Part shown: positions 6,188-6,201 of the stretch, piece by piece | Layout: every line of letters starts with the position of its first letter | Numbering within the stretch: position 1 is the first letter of the stretch | Assembly: GCA_019413955.1 (NCBI GenBank) | Contig: DXMX01000017.1 | Span: forward strand, 26,984-33,184 | Source of the DNA: Collinsella sp. | GTDB lineage: Bacteria; Actinomycetota; Coriobacteriia; Coriobacteriales; Coriobacteriaceae | Reading direction: 5' to 3' | DNA: 6,201 nt | Notes under the pieces: generated by a model | What the model saw: the letters and a program-made list of their open reading frames with translations, nothing else | Databases searched by the model: none | What the model was told of the DNA's origin: nothing | Translations under genes and position numbers: made by a program

Positions 6188-6201
6188 CTGTCTCTTATAC
6201 A
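6188..6201. other. Residual Nextera/Tn5 mosaic-end adapter
   Basis: The last 14 bases, CTGTCTCTTATACA, are identical to the first 14 of the 19-base Nextera transposase mosaic-end sequence CTGTCTCTTATACACATCT. They sit exactly at the sequence end, as untrimmed adapter does. They should not be read as genomic or translated into the M20 protein. Confidence 0.93.

Overview
The window reads as a piece of a high-G+C actinobacterial chromosome, most likely a gut coriobacterium such as Collinsella. That genus guess is inference from base composition, protein style and gene content; no rRNA or other marker gene is present to confirm it. The last 14 bases match the Nextera/Tn5 mosaic-end adapter, so the window ends at the artificial end of a short-read contig and genomic sequence probably stops at 6187.

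Layout. (1) 69-2096, minus strand: the groES-groEL chaperonin operon, complete, groES first, with strong ribosome sites on both genes and a 96-base gap that can fold. (2) 2097-3006: about 910 bases without a recognisable gene. The part next to groES holds its leader, a candidate promoter, a degenerate CIRCE-like operator and a very large inverted repeat (16-bp and 40-bp perfect arms around a nested hairpin, centred near 2338-2340). The rest holds scattered hairpins, including a terminator-like one on the plus strand at 2501-2533 and a 15-bp perfect G+C hairpin at 2856-2893, then the likely terminator of the next gene. (3) 3007-4644, minus strand: a complete metal-dependent amidohydrolase of the YtcJ/NfdA type (amidohydrolase 3 family) with all expected metal ligands. 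(4) 4813-6187, plus strand, divergent from it: an M20-family amidohydrolase/peptidase with intact catalytic motifs, but split by a frameshift near 5100 and cut off by the contig end.

How the genes work together. GroES and GroEL are the lid and barrel of one folding machine and are clearly co-transcribed. The two hydrolases share a 168-bp divergent intergenic region and both cleave amide-type bonds, so a shared role in scavenging N-acylated or N-formylated compounds is possible, but nothing in the sequence proves it. No mobile-element gene, CRISPR array, tRNA or rRNA was seen. I did not find a clear new multi-gene system; the least explained structure is the large inverted repeat upstream of groES.
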